DNA from: Streptomyces poonensis
Lineage (GTDB): Bacteria > Actinomycetota > Actinomycetes > Streptomycetales > Streptomycetaceae
Direction of reading: 5' to 3'
Assembly (NCBI RefSeq): GCF_014650915.1
Contig: NZ_BMVW01000008.1
Span: 237,851 to 301,850 of the forward strand
DNA length: 64,000 nucleotides
In this document: positions 26,010 to 34,676 of the stretch, piece by piece
How positions within the stretch are numbered: the stretch's first letter is position 1
Layout: every line of letters starts with the position of its first letter
Position numbers and translations under genes: made by a program
The notes under the pieces: model-generated
Seen by the model: only the letters and a program-made list of their open reading frames with translations
The model's database searches: none
What the model was told of the DNA's origin: nothing

Positions 26010-27416
26010 AGCCCCTCGGCGACCGCGCAGCCCCACAGCGACCAGCACCGCCGCCCCGAGCACGATCGCCGCGTCCAGCGCCACCACCGTACGGACGCCG
26101 GACAGCAGCTCCCCGGACGTCGTGGCGAGCACGCCCAGCAGCGGGATGCCGACGGTGAGGCCGACCTGCTGGGTCGAGGTCACCAGGCCGGTGGCCAGGC
26201 CCTGCTCGTCGTCCGGCACACCGGAGGTGACGGTGAGGCCGTACGAGATGATCGCGCCCAGGTGGCACATGCTCGCCAGCGAGACGGCGGCCGTGGCGAG
26301 CCAGACGGACCCGCCGCCCTCCCCGAGCGCCAGCAGCGCCGCGGTCAGCGCGCCCTGGCCGGCGAGCGAGCCGGCCAGCGTACGGCGGGCGCCGAAGCGG
26401 CCGATGACCCGCGGGGCGTACGCGCCCGCCACCACCGACAGCACGCCCTGGACGCCGAAGACCAGCCCCGTCTCGAAGGCCGACAGCCGCAGGACCTCCT
26501 GGAGGTACAGGGTCAGCGCGAAGACGACCGTCGACATCATCGAGAAGGTGACCAGGCCGCCCAGGTTGCCCCACGCCACCGTGCGGCGGCGCAGCATCGG
26601 CAGGGAGACCAGGGGCGCCTCGGAACGGGTCTCCACGACGGCGAACGCGGTGAGCAGCAGCACGCCCGCGACCAGGGTCACGACCACGTCCGTACGGCCG
26701 AAGCCGTGGTCGGCGGCGGTCGACAGGGCGTAGATCAGGGAGAGCAGACCGCCGGTGACGGTGACCGCGCCGGGCACGTCCAGGCGGGGGCGCTCGGGGG
26801 TGCGCGACTCGGGCAGCAGACCGGGCGCGAGCGGCAGCACGACCAGCGCGAACAGGGCGAGCAGGCCCATCGTGGAGCGCCAGCCGAGCACGTCCGTCAG
26901 GACGCCGCCCGCCACCATGCCGACCGTGAAGCCGAGGGAGAGCAGGGTGCCCGAGATGCCGAGCGCGCGGTCCCGGGCGGGCCCCTCCGGGAACGTCGTC
27001 GTCAGCAGCGACATGCCGGTCGGGACGATGGCCGCCGCGCCCAGGCCCTGCAGCGCCCGTCCGGCGAGGAACGAGGCCGGGTCCCAGGCGAACGTCGCCA
27101 GCACCGAGGCCGCGCCGAACAGGGCGAGCCCGGACAGGAAGAGCAGCCGGCGGCCGTACAGGTCGCCGATCCGGCCGAAGAGCAGCAGGAAGCCACCGGA
27201 CGGCAGCGCGAACGCCGTCACCGCCCACTGCAGGGCGGACTGGCTCATGCCCAGGTCCGTGCCGAGCACCGGCAGGGCGACGTTCAGGACGGAGAAGTCC
27301 AGCGCGACCATGAACTGGGCCGCGCACAGCACGAACAGGACCAGCCGGTCGCGGGCCGCGAGACGGGGGCCGGGCGCCTGTGGCGCGGAGGTGGTGAGGG
27401 AGGTGTCGATCGCCAT
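25971..27416 (-). CDS. MFS drug-resistance transporter (DHA2/EmrB-QacA type)
   Basis: 481 aa from ATG 27416. About fourteen helices can be traced, as in DHA2 exporters. Motif A appears as GRIGDLYGRR in the loop after helix 2, motif B as ALQGLGAAAIVP, and motif C-like GxxxGPxxGG as GFTVGMVAGG. The C-terminus ends in a basic tail. Expected proton-coupled efflux of hydrophobic compounds. It is divergent from the XRE regulator at 27556, with a perfect 21-base palindrome between them. Confidence 0.9.
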   Translation of the reverse strand: MAIDTSLTTSAPQAPGPRLAARDRLVLFVLCAAQFMVALDFSVLNVALPVLGTDLGMSQSALQWAVTAFALPSGGFLLLFGRIGDLYGRRLLFLSGLALFGAASVLATFAWDPASFLAGRALQGLGAAAIVPTGMSLLTTTFPEGPARDRALGISGTLLSLGFTVGMVAGGVLTDVLGWRSTMGLLALFALVVLPLAPGLLPESRTPERPRLDVPGAVTVTGGLLSLIYALSTAADHGFGRTDVVVTLVAGVLLLTAFAVVETRSEAPLVSLPMLRRRTVAWGNLGGLVTFSMMSTVVFALTLYLQEVLRLSAFETGLVFGVQGVLSVVAGAYAPRVIGRFGARRTLAGSLAGQGALTAALLALGEGGGSVWLATAAVSLASMCHLGAIISYGLTVTSGVPDDEQGLATGLVTSTQQVGLTVGIPLLGVLATTSGELLSGVRTVVALDAAIVLGAAVLVAVGLRGRRGASGTVEAEAVGAR

Positions 27417-27465
27417 GGGCAAGAGACTGGCGGCGCCGGAATAGCCGTGGGGAGCGGGCAGTTGT

Positions 27466-27486
27466 CCTGGTGGTGGCACCACCAGG
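27466..27486. promoter_or_regulatory. 21-bp palindromic operator between MFS and XRE genes
   Basis: CCTGGTGGTG-G-CACCACCAGG is a perfect inverted repeat (10-base arms, one central base) in the 139-base gap between divergent start codons. Its place, 50 bases upstream of the MFS start and 70 upstream of the regulator, suits an operator read by the XRE protein. Confidence 0.7.
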
Positions 27487-27555
27487 CAGCGGCGGAGGCG
27501 GACGCGGCGGCCGCGGTGGCACCAGCAGCCGGACCCACACCAGCAGGGGGAATGT

Positions 27556-28443
27556 GTGTCGGACGTGGCCGTGACGGGGGCGGGCAGGACGCACCGCCGC
27601 AGTGAGCTGCGCGAGTTCCTGATGAGCCGCCGGGCCCGGGTCTCCCCGGCCGAGGCCGGTCTGCCCGACGGCGGGGCGCGGCGCCGGACGCCGGGGCTGC
27701 GCCGCGAGGAGGTCGCCGTGCTCGCCGGGGTGGGCGCCTCCTGGTACCAGTGGCTGGAGCAGGGGCGGGACATCTCCGTCTCCCCGCAGGTGCTGGACGC
27801 CGTCGCCCGCGTACTGCGGCTCAGCAACGCCGAGCGGCGCCACCTGTACGTCCTCGCCGGGCTCAACCCGCCCACGCCCGAAGTCGCCCCGGAGAAGCGG
27901 GACATGTGCGACGGGCTGCGGCGGCTGATCGACACGTGGATGCCGTACCCGGCGCACATCATGGACCGCTACTACAACTGCGTGCTGTACAACGACGCCG
28001 CCGCGATGGTCCTCGGCATGCGTCCCGACCTCACGTGGAACTGCCTCGTCGACTACTTCACCAACCCGCTCTACCGCCTGCGTGCCGAGAGCTGGGAGCG
28101 CAACGCCCGCACGGTCGTCGCCCAGTTCCGCGCCGCCTGCTCCGCCGACCCCGGCGACGAGGGACTCCAGGAGGTGCTGGCGCGGGTGCGGGCGGCGAGC
28201 GACGAGTTCGGGCGGCTGTGGGAGGAACGGAACATCGAGGACGCCGGGCAGCTCCGCAAGGAACTGGAGCACCCGCTGGTCGGCCTGCTCTGCCTGGAGT
28301 CGACGGCGCTGAAGGTGCCCGCGCGGCCCGATCTGACGATCGTGCTGCACACGCCGCTGGACGAGGCGAACAGCGCGGCGAAGCTGGAGTGGCTGGCCTC
28401 CCCGGAGGGACGGCGCGGGGCGATGTACCCCGTGGCGGGCTGA
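27556..28443 (+). CDS. XRE-family regulator with MmyB-like ligand-binding domain
   Basis: 295 aa from GTG 27556 (AGGGGG five bases upstream). The N-terminal helix-turn-helix (about 30-95) includes RRTPGLRREEVAVLAGVGASWYQWLEQGR, the usual actinobacterial form, followed by an MmyB-like domain (about 110-290) with PAHIMDRYYNCVLYNDAAA and HPLVGLLCLEST. Such regulators commonly repress an adjacent divergent exporter or reductase and release on ligand binding. Here the divergent gene is a DHA2 exporter. Confidence 0.9.
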   Translation: MSDVAVTGAGRTHRRSELREFLMSRRARVSPAEAGLPDGGARRRTPGLRREEVAVLAGVGASWYQWLEQGRDISVSPQVLDAVARVLRLSNAERRHLYVLAGLNPPTPEVAPEKRDMCDGLRRLIDTWMPYPAHIMDRYYNCVLYNDAAAMVLGMRPDLTWNCLVDYFTNPLYRLRAESWERNARTVVAQFRAACSADPGDEGLQEVLARVRAASDEFGRLWEERNIEDAGQLRKELEHPLVGLLCLESTALKVPARPDLTIVLHTPLDEANSAAKLEWLASPEGRRGAMYPVAG

Positions 28444-28471
28444 CCGGTACGGCGCTACGTATGCTCAGCCC

Positions 28472-28825
28472 ATGACCGACAGCAGCGCGCTCGACCCCGA
28501 GGACCGCAAGATCGTCACCCTGGCCCGTTCCGCGCGGGCCCGCAACGGTGTGCCCGAGGGTGCCGCCGTACGCGACGAGACCGGACGTACCTACGTCGCC
28601 GGCACCGTCGCCCTGGACTCGCTGAAGCTCAGCGCCCTGCGGACGGCGGTGGCGATGGCGGTGGCGTCCGGGGCGCAGTCGCTGGAGGCGGCGGCCCTGG
28701 TGACGGAGGCCGAGTCGGCGTCGGCCGAGGACCTGGCGGCCGTACGGGACCTGGGCGGCCCGCAGACCCCGGTGCTGGTGGCCGGCCCGGACGGCACGGT
28801 CCGCGCCACGCCGACCGCGGGCTGA
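28472..28825 (+). CDS. Cytidine-deaminase-like protein lacking the zinc motifs
   Basis: 117 aa. Overall pattern (N-terminal VTLARSARARNGVPEGAAVRDETGRTYVAGT, central helix, C-terminal VLVAGPDGTVR) fits the cytidine deaminase fold and is usually annotated so. However the first zinc motif (normally C/H-A-E) reads KLSALRTAVAMAV, and the second (P-C-x-x-C) reads GGPQTPVLV. With neither the zinc ligands nor the catalytic Glu, it cannot be a conventional deaminase. Gene order upstream of era in actinobacteria suggests a retained structural or regulatory role (inference). Confidence 0.8.
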   Translation: MTDSSALDPEDRKIVTLARSARARNGVPEGAAVRDETGRTYVAGTVALDSLKLSALRTAVAMAVASGAQSLEAAALVTEAESASAEDLAAVRDLGGPQTPVLVAGPDGTVRATPTAG

Positions 28826-28840
28826 CCTGCCGGGCAGCTC

Positions 28841-29179
28841 CTAGAGCGCGTCGGGTCCGCGCTCACCCGTGCGGACCCGGACGACCGTCTCCACGGGCAG
28901 CGCCCATACCTTCCCGTCGCCGATCTTTCCCGTCCGTGCCGCCCGGACGATCGCGTCGATGACGGCGTCGGCGTCCGCGTCCTCCACGACGACCTCGATC
29001 CGGACCTTGGGCACGAGGTCGACCTGGTACTCCGCGCCGCGGTACACCTCGGTGTGGCCGCGCTGGCGGCCGTAGCCGCTGGCCTCGGTCACGGTCAGGC
29101 CGTGCACGCCCAGCTCCTGCAGGGCGGTCTTGACGTCGTCGAGGCGGTACGGCTTGACGACCGCGGTGATGAGCTTCAT
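28841..29179 (-). CDS. glnK: PII nitrogen regulatory protein (GlnB/GlnK type)
   Basis: 112 aa. PII landmarks: MKLITAVVKPYRLDDVKTAL, VTEASGYGRQRGHTEVYRG, T-loop with Tyr51 (RGAEYQVDLVPK), and the C-terminal IVRAARTGKIGDGKVW that binds nucleotides. Gln39 and Lys58, which contact 2-oxoglutarate and ATP, are in place. It starts three bases after the amtB stop, so it is the GlnK partner that plugs AmtB. The glnD gene that usually ends the operon in Streptomyces is absent here, where a cytidine-deaminase-like gene runs convergent instead. Confidence 0.95.
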   Translation of the reverse strand: MKLITAVVKPYRLDDVKTALQELGVHGLTVTEASGYGRQRGHTEVYRGAEYQVDLVPKVRIEVVVEDADADAVIDAIVRAARTGKIGDGKVWALPVETVVRVRTGERGPDAL

Positions 29180-29182
29180 GGC

Positions 29183-30505
29183 TTACGGCTTGCCCTTCTG
29201 GGCGGTGGGGAGGACGGACGCGGTGACCGGGGCGCCGTGGCCCAGGACCCCGTGATCGTAGGCCGTCTCGGCGTGCACCGTAAGGTCCAGGCCGGTGTGC
29301 TCCTGCTCCTCGCTGGCGCGGAAGCCCATCGTGCGGTCGATGAGCTTGCCGATGCCGTAGGTGACGCCGAAGGCGTACGCACCCACCACGGCCACCGCGA
29401 CCAGCTGCTTGCCGAGCTGGGCGAGGCCGCCGCCGTACAGCAGGCCCTCGGCGCCGCCGGTCATGGTGGCCGTGGCGAAGACGCCGATCAGCACGGTGCC
29501 GACGACGCCGCCGACCAGGTGGACGCCGACGACGTCGAGCGAGTCGTCGTAGTTCAGCTTGAACTTCCAGCTCACCGCCCAGGAGCAGACGGCACCCGCG
29601 GCGAGGCCCACGACGAGCGCGCCGAGCAGGGAGACCGAACCGCAGGACGGCGTGATGGCGACCAGGCCCGCGACCGCGCCGGAGGCCGCGCCGAGCGTGG
29701 TCGGGTGGCCGTCGCGCCGCTGCTCCACGAAGAGCCAGCCGAGCAGGCCGGTGCAGCCGGCGGCGAGGGTGTTGAGGAAGACCGCCGCGGCCATGCCGTT
29801 GGCGCCGAGGGCGGAGCCGGCGTTGAAGCCGAACCAGCCGAACCAGAGGAGACCGGCGCCCAGCACCACCATCGGCAGGTTGTGCGGGCGCATCGCGTCC
29901 CTCTTGAAGCCGAGCCGCGGGCCGAGGACCAGGCAGAGCGCCAGCCCGGAGGCGCCGGAGGTGATCTCGACGGGCAGCCCGCCCGCGAAGTCCAGCGCGC
30001 CCAGCTCGTCCAGGATCCAGCCGCCCGGGCCCCAGACCCAGTGCGTGACGGGAACGTATACGAGCAGGGCCCAGACGGGCACGAAGACCAGCCACGCCCC
30101 GAACTTCGCGCGGTCCGCGATCGCCCCGCTGACCAGCGCCGCCGTGATGATCGCGAAGGTGAGCTGGAAGGTGGCGAAGAGGAGCGTGGGGACGGTGCCC
30201 TGGACGCTGTCCGGGCCCAGGCCCCGCATGCCCACGTGGTCGAGGCCGCCGATCAGCCCGCCGAAGACGTCGTCGCCGAAGGCGAGGGAGTAGCCGGCCG
30301 CCAGCCACACCACGGTGACGAGAGCGATCGACACGAAGCTCATCATCAGCATGTTCAGCACGCTCTTCGTGCGGACCATGCCGCCGTAGAACAGCGCCAG
30401 GCCCGGGGTCATCAGCAGCACCAGGGCGGTGGCGGCGAGCAGCCAGGCGGTGTCGCCGGTGTCGAGTGCGGACGCCTTTCCGGCGGCCAGGGTGACGGAC
30501 TCCAC
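29183..30505 (-). CDS. amtB: Ammonium transporter AmtB
   Basis: 440 aa from GTG 30505 (GAGGAG eight bases upstream). Eleven helices of the Amt family are visible; signatures include TPGLALFYGGMVR, WVWGPGGW, FNAGSALGANG, TPSCGSVSLLGA, and the pore His residues in VGVHLVGGVVG. The C-terminal tail, about 50 residues and cytosolic (EEQEHTGLDLTVHAETAYD), carries the conserved motif that contacts PII. Divergent from era across a region with GlnR-like repeats. Confidence 0.95.
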   Translation of the reverse strand: MESVTLAAGKASALDTGDTAWLLAATALVLLMTPGLALFYGGMVRTKSVLNMLMMSFVSIALVTVVWLAAGYSLAFGDDVFGGLIGGLDHVGMRGLGPDSVQGTVPTLLFATFQLTFAIITAALVSGAIADRAKFGAWLVFVPVWALLVYVPVTHWVWGPGGWILDELGALDFAGGLPVEITSGASGLALCLVLGPRLGFKRDAMRPHNLPMVVLGAGLLWFGWFGFNAGSALGANGMAAAVFLNTLAAGCTGLLGWLFVEQRRDGHPTTLGAASGAVAGLVAITPSCGSVSLLGALVVGLAAGAVCSWAVSWKFKLNYDDSLDVVGVHLVGGVVGTVLIGVFATATMTGGAEGLLYGGGLAQLGKQLVAVAVVGAYAFGVTYGIGKLIDRTMGFRASEEQEHTGLDLTVHAETAYDHGVLGHGAPVTASVLPTAQKGKP

Positions 30506-30555
30506 AGGCGGGTCTCCTCGTGGTGGGGGCTGGTCTCCGAGGGTCACCGCCCCGC

Positions 30556-30593
30556 ATTTCCGGTCGCGTACGGCTGTGTTTCCGTGGCGTTTC
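30556..30593 (-). promoter_or_regulatory. GlnR-like box upstream of amtB-glnK
   Basis: On the minus strand four 5-mers recur every 11 bases: GAAAC (30593-30589), GAAAC (30582-30578), GTACG (30571-30567) and GAAAT (30560-30556). Alternating GTNAC/GAAAC with six-base gaps is the known architecture of the actinomycete GlnR operator. Match to consensus is partial. The site lies 51-88 bases upstream of the amtB start, as expected for nitrogen-starvation activation. Confidence 0.55.
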
Positions 30594-30682
30594 GTGTTGC
30601 GCGAGGGTTTCCGGAGCCTCACCGGCAGCGGGCATACGTGCGCGGTGCGGCGGCGGCCCGTGGATCAGGGACAATGGGCGCC

Positions 30683-31642
30683 ATGAGCGTTCGCAGTCAG
30701 TCATCCGAGCCGTCGGAAACGTCCGAGGCCCTTCACCGGGCGGGCTTCGCCTGTTTCGTGGGCCGTCCCAACGCGGGCAAGTCCACCCTCACGAACGCTC
30801 TGGTCGGGCAGAAGGTGGCGATCACCTCCAACCGGCCGCAGACGACCCGGCACACCGTGCGCGGCATCGTGCACCGGTCGGACGCCCAGCTGATCCTGGT
30901 CGACACGCCGGGCCTGCACAAGCCGCGCACGCTGCTCGGTGAGCGGCTGAACGACGTGGTCCGCACCACCTGGGCCGAGGTCGACGTGATCGGCTTCTGC
31001 CTGCCCGCGGACCAGAAGATCGGTCCGGGTGACCGTTTCATCGCCAAGGAGCTCGCGGGGATCAAGAAGACCCCCAAGGTCGCCATCGTCACCAAGACGG
31101 ACCTCGTCGACTCCAAGGCGCTCGCCGAGCAGCTCATCGCCATCGACCAGCTCGGCAAGGAGCTGGGCATCACCTGGGCGGAGATCGTCCCGGTGTCGGC
31201 GACCGCGAACAAGCAGGTCGATCTGCTCGCCGACCTGCTGATCCCGATGCTCCCCGAGAGCCCGCCGCTCTACCCCGAGGGCGACCTCACCGACGAGCCC
31301 GAGCAGGTCATGGTCGCGGAGCTGATCCGCGAGGCCGCGCTGGAGGGCGTACGGGACGAGCTGCCGCACTCCATCGCGGTGGTCGTCGAGGAGATGCTGC
31401 CGCGCGAGGACCGCCCCGCTGACAAGCCGCTCCTCGACATCCACGCCAACGTCTACATCGAGCGCCCCAGCCAGAAGGGCATCATCATCGGCCCCAAGGG
31501 CAAGCGCCTGAAGGACGTCGGCATCAAGTCCCGCAAGCAGATCGAGGCGCTGCTCGGCACGCCCGTCTTCCTCGATCTGCACGTGAAGGTCGCGAAGGAC
31601 TGGCAGCGGGACCCGAAACAGCTGCGCCGGCTGGGCTTCTGA
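30683..31642 (+). CDS. era: GTPase Era
   Basis: 319 aa from ATG 30683; ATG 30674 is an in-frame alternative. G1 GRPNAGKS (27-34), G3 DTPG, G4 TKTD and G5 SATAN are intact, and the C-terminal KH domain holds GIIIGPKGKRLKDVGIKSR. Binds the 3' end of 16S rRNA and assists 30S assembly. It completes the phoH-ybeY-corC-era set, here separated by about 5 kb of accessory and nitrogen genes. Confidence 0.96.
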   Translation: MSVRSQSSEPSETSEALHRAGFACFVGRPNAGKSTLTNALVGQKVAITSNRPQTTRHTVRGIVHRSDAQLILVDTPGLHKPRTLLGERLNDVVRTTWAEVDVIGFCLPADQKIGPGDRFIAKELAGIKKTPKVAIVTKTDLVDSKALAEQLIAIDQLGKELGITWAEIVPVSATANKQVDLLADLLIPMLPESPPLYPEGDLTDEPEQVMVAELIREAALEGVRDELPHSIAVVVEEMLPREDRPADKPLLDIHANVYIERPSQKGIIIGPKGKRLKDVGIKSRKQIEALLGTPVFLDLHVKVAKDWQRDPKQLRRLGF

Positions 31643-31666
31643 CCGGCAGGGCCCCGCTGCCCCGGC

Positions 31667-32995
31667 TCACCGCTGCGCCCGCAGTACCTCCCGCAGCCAG
31701 CCGTACGACGCCTTGGGAGTCCGTTCCAAGGTGCCGTGGTCGATGTGGACCAGGCCGAAGCGGCGTGCGTACCCCTCCGCCCACTCGAAGTTGTCCAGCA
31801 GCGACCACACGAAGTACCCGCGGACGTCGACGCCCGCCTCCAGGGCCCGGTGCAGGGCGCGGAGGTGGCCGTCCAGGTAGGCGATCCGCTCCTGGTCGTC
31901 GACGCCCTCGTACGCGCAGCCGTTCTCGGTGATGACGACCGGCGGGAGACGGTCGCCGTAGCGGTCGCGGAAGCCGGTGAGCAGCTCCGTCAGGGCCTCG
32001 GGGACCACCGGCCAGCCGGAGTCCGTGACCGGCCGGCCCTCGATCTCCCGCACGGAGAAGGGCAGCTCGGCGGGCATCGTCACCCCGCCGAACTCGATCT
32101 CCTCCCCGTGTGGCGCCCCCACCCTCGTCGGTGCGTAGTAGTTGATCCCGTACCAGTCGACCGGCTCGGCGATCACCTTGAGGTCGGCCTCGACGTCGCC
32201 CGGCAGCAGCTCGCCGATGCCCTCCGGGTAGCGCCCCAGCAGGACCGGCTCCGCGAACAAACGGTTCAGCAGGACGTCGTAGAAGTCGGCCGCCGCCACG
32301 TCCGCCGCCTCCTGTGACGCCGGCCACGTCGGACCGTGGGAGTTGGCGATCCCGATGTCCCCGGCACCGGCCGCGTGCAGCGCCCGTACGGCCAGACCGT
32401 GGGCCAGCAGCTGGTGGTGGGCCGCGGGCAGCGCGTCGAACAGCAGCCGCCCGCCCGGCGCGTGGGTGCCGAGGGCGTGGCCCAGCAGAGTGTGCTCGGC
32501 GGGCTCGTTGAGGGTGATCCACTTGCTGACGCGATCGCCGAGCCTCTCCGCGACCACGGCGACGTACTCGGCGAAGCGCCCGGCCGTGTCCCGGTGCAGC
32601 CAGCCGCCCGCCTCCTGGACGGACAGCGGGAGGTCCCAGTGGTAGAGGGTCGGCACCGGCCGGACCCCCGCCGCGCACAGCTCGTCGACCAGACGGTCGT
32701 AGAAGCCGAGGCCGCCGGGGGAGTTCACCCGGGGCCAGGAGATCGAGAAGCGGTACGCGTCCACGCCGAGACGGGCGAGGAGGGCCACGTCCTCGCGGTG
32801 GCGGTGGTAGTGGTCGCAGGCGACGTCCGCCGTCGAGCCGTCCTTGATCCGGCCCGGTCCGGCCGCGAACGCGTCCCACACGGAAGGCTCGCGCTCGTCC
32901 GCCGCACCCTCGATCTGATGGGCGGACGTCGACACGCCCCACAGGAAGCCGGACGGGAACCGAGGCACCGGCCCTCTCGCCGCGGCCGCGCTCAC
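31667..32995 (-). CDS. GH1 family beta-glucosidase
   Basis: 442 aa from GTG 32995 with AAGGAGG four bases ahead. No signal peptide, so cytosolic. The acid/base Glu is E164 in TLNEP and the nucleophile Glu is in VITENG (about 357). SGFLWGVSTSAHQIEGA and RFSISWPRV are GH1 N-terminal signatures. Cleaves beta-glucosides or cellobiose imported by the cell. Its start overlaps the stop of the emfourin-like gene (GTGA), an odd partner for a sugar hydrolase. It is convergent to era (stops 25 bases apart). Confidence 0.93.
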   Translation of the reverse strand: MSAAAARGPVPRFPSGFLWGVSTSAHQIEGAADEREPSVWDAFAAGPGRIKDGSTADVACDHYHRHREDVALLARLGVDAYRFSISWPRVNSPGGLGFYDRLVDELCAAGVRPVPTLYHWDLPLSVQEAGGWLHRDTAGRFAEYVAVVAERLGDRVSKWITLNEPAEHTLLGHALGTHAPGGRLLFDALPAAHHQLLAHGLAVRALHAAGAGDIGIANSHGPTWPASQEAADVAAADFYDVLLNRLFAEPVLLGRYPEGIGELLPGDVEADLKVIAEPVDWYGINYYAPTRVGAPHGEEIEFGGVTMPAELPFSVREIEGRPVTDSGWPVVPEALTELLTGFRDRYGDRLPPVVITENGCAYEGVDDQERIAYLDGHLRALHRALEAGVDVRGYFVWSLLDNFEWAEGYARRFGLVHIDHGTLERTPKASYGWLREVLRAQR

Positions 32996-33258
32996 GCCCC
33001 CTCCTTGAGCACCTTGGAGATCAGCTTCCGCTGTTCCTCCGTGAGCCGGGGATCCGCGCAGTACACCGTCCGCCCGTCCACGGTGATCTGGTAGCTGAAG
33101 CCGTCCGGAACCCCTATCGGCGGCGTGTCCCGGCCGGCGGCGAGCGCCTTCTCGGCCAGGATCCGCCACTCACCCGCGTCGGGACGGCCGGAGGTGTCCA
33201 CCTCCGCGTACCGCTCGAACCCCGCGAACCCGCCCGTGCGCCTCACTTGAATCCGCAT
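32992..33258 (-). CDS. Emfourin-type protease inhibitor
   Basis: 88 aa from ATG 33258. MRIQVRRTGGFAGFERYAEV, ITVDGRTVYCADPRLTEEQRKL and the small size match the emfourin family, first described as the inhibitor of the M4 protease protealysin in Serratia. It lies 33 bases downstream of a protealysin-like M4 gene on the same strand, which supports the assignment. It would keep the cytosolic protease silent. The start codon of the glucosidase gene overlaps its stop. Confidence 0.87.
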   Translation of the reverse strand: MRIQVRRTGGFAGFERYAEVDTSGRPDAGEWRILAEKALAAGRDTPPIGVPDGFSYQITVDGRTVYCADPRLTEEQRKLISKVLKEGA

Positions 33259-33291
33259 GGGTCCCTGTCTAGTACGCCGGCTCCGGTACGG

Positions 33292-34389
33292 CTACGACGC
33301 CTGCGCCCTTTCCGGCGTCTCCTGCACACGCACCTTCACCTGTTCCCACGCCTTCAGCACCGCCTGGAGCTCCTCGGCCTCGCCGTAGCGGGCGCGCGCG
33401 GCGGAGACGGTCAGCGCGGCGAAGTCGGCGAACAGGGCCTGCGCCGTCAGCTCGCCGCCCGTCAGCACGTCGTACCAGATCTGCCCGGCCTTCTCCCAGG
33501 CGTGCCCGCCGAGCGCGGTGGCGACCAGGTAGAAGGCGTGGTTGGGGATGCCGGAGTTGATGTGCACGCCGCCGTTGTCGCGGCCGGTGCGCACATAGTC
33601 GTCCATCGTCGCGGGCTGCGGGTCCTTGCCGAGCACGTCGTCGTCGTACGCCGTGCCCGGGGCTTTCATGGAGCGCAGGGCCACGCCGGTGACGCGCGGG
33701 GCGAGCAGGTCCGCGCCGATCAGCCAGTCGGCCTCCTGGGCGGTCTGGCCGAGCGTGTACTGCTTGATCAGCGCGCCGAAGACGTCGGACATCGACTCGT
33801 TGAGCGCGCCGGGTTGGCCGAAGTAGGTGAGGTTCGCCGTGTACTGGGTGAGGCCGTGCGCGAGTTCATGGCCGATGACGTCCACGGGGAGGGTGAAGTC
33901 GAGGAAGATCTCGCCGTCACCGTCGCCGAACACCATCTGCTCGCCGTTCCAGAAGGCGTTGTTGTAGTCCTCGCCGAAGTGCACCGTGGCGTCGAGGGGC
34001 AGGCCCTCGCCGTTGATCGAGTTGCGCGCGTACGCCTTCGAGAACAGCTCGAAGGTGGCGCCGAGTCCGGCGTGGGCGCGGTTGACGGTGGCGTCCTTGC
34101 CGGGCTCGTCGCCCTCGCTCCGTACCTTCCTGCCGGGCAGGTCCTGCTGGTGTCCGGCGTCGTAGATCGTGCGGTTCGGGCGGTCCTCGGGGGTGCCGGC
34201 GGGCCGGGCGAGCGCCGGGGCGCCGAGCACCGTGGTCAGCCGGCGGCGGGTCCGCTCGTAGGCGTCGCGCTCCAGGGTGCGGCGGGCGGCTCTGGCGAGC
34301 GCGGCGTCCTCGGCCCGGGCCAGGGAGTCGAGGACATGGGGCGGCACGATGGTGCAGAAGACGGGCTCGAAGCCCGGTTGTGCGGTCAT
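33292..34389 (-). CDS. Protealysin-like M4 metallopeptidase
   Basis: 365 aa from ATG 34389. HELAH (H174, E175, H178) and ESMSD with E198 are the M4 zinc ligands and base; GVHINSGIPNHAFYL holds the substrate-binding His. There is no signal peptide. The N-terminus has the short protealysin propeptide with an IVPPHVLDSL segment (PPL-type motif) in place of the long thermolysin propeptide. These proteases lack a Sec signal and pair with emfourin, which follows directly. The leader region upstream lacks an obvious ribosome site. Confidence 0.92.
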   Translation of the reverse strand: MTAQPGFEPVFCTIVPPHVLDSLARAEDAALARAARRTLERDAYERTRRRLTTVLGAPALARPAGTPEDRPNRTIYDAGHQQDLPGRKVRSEGDEPGKDATVNRAHAGLGATFELFSKAYARNSINGEGLPLDATVHFGEDYNNAFWNGEQMVFGDGDGEIFLDFTLPVDVIGHELAHGLTQYTANLTYFGQPGALNESMSDVFGALIKQYTLGQTAQEADWLIGADLLAPRVTGVALRSMKAPGTAYDDDVLGKDPQPATMDDYVRTGRDNGGVHINSGIPNHAFYLVATALGGHAWEKAGQIWYDVLTGGELTAQALFADFAALTVSAARARYGEAEELQAVLKAWEQVKVRVQETPERAQAS

Positions 34390-34660
34390 GACCAGTACGG
34401 TCGCACTGAGTGACTGAAATGTCACTACTCGCAACCTCGATTGAGGAAATGCCGGGAAACTGGCAGTCCGCCCCCCGCTTCTTGTGCTAGGGGTGCGTCC
34501 TTTCGCGGCGTCGGGCCGGTCCGTGTGCCGTGACGCCGGGCCGTACGGCTCCCGATGCGGTGCCGCGCATGCACCGTCTGTCACTTCGCATGCTCTTGGT
34601 CCCGTATGTCACCGCCATCCCGCATACTGAAACGGGCCGTCCGGCGGAGCGGGGCTCGGC

Positions 34661-34666
34661 TAGGCT
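34661..34666 (+). promoter_or_regulatory. Candidate -10 box for leaderless leuA transcript
   Basis: TAGGCT sits 11 bases before the leader-peptide ATG at 34677, so transcription should begin at or near that ATG. No convincing -35 hexamer was seen. Confidence 0.5.
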
Positions 34667-34676
34667 GCGATGCATC

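Noticed and set aside
25971..28443. Antibiotic biosynthetic cluster around the drug exporter
   Set aside because: Only an exporter and its regulator are present; no biosynthetic enzymes adjoin.
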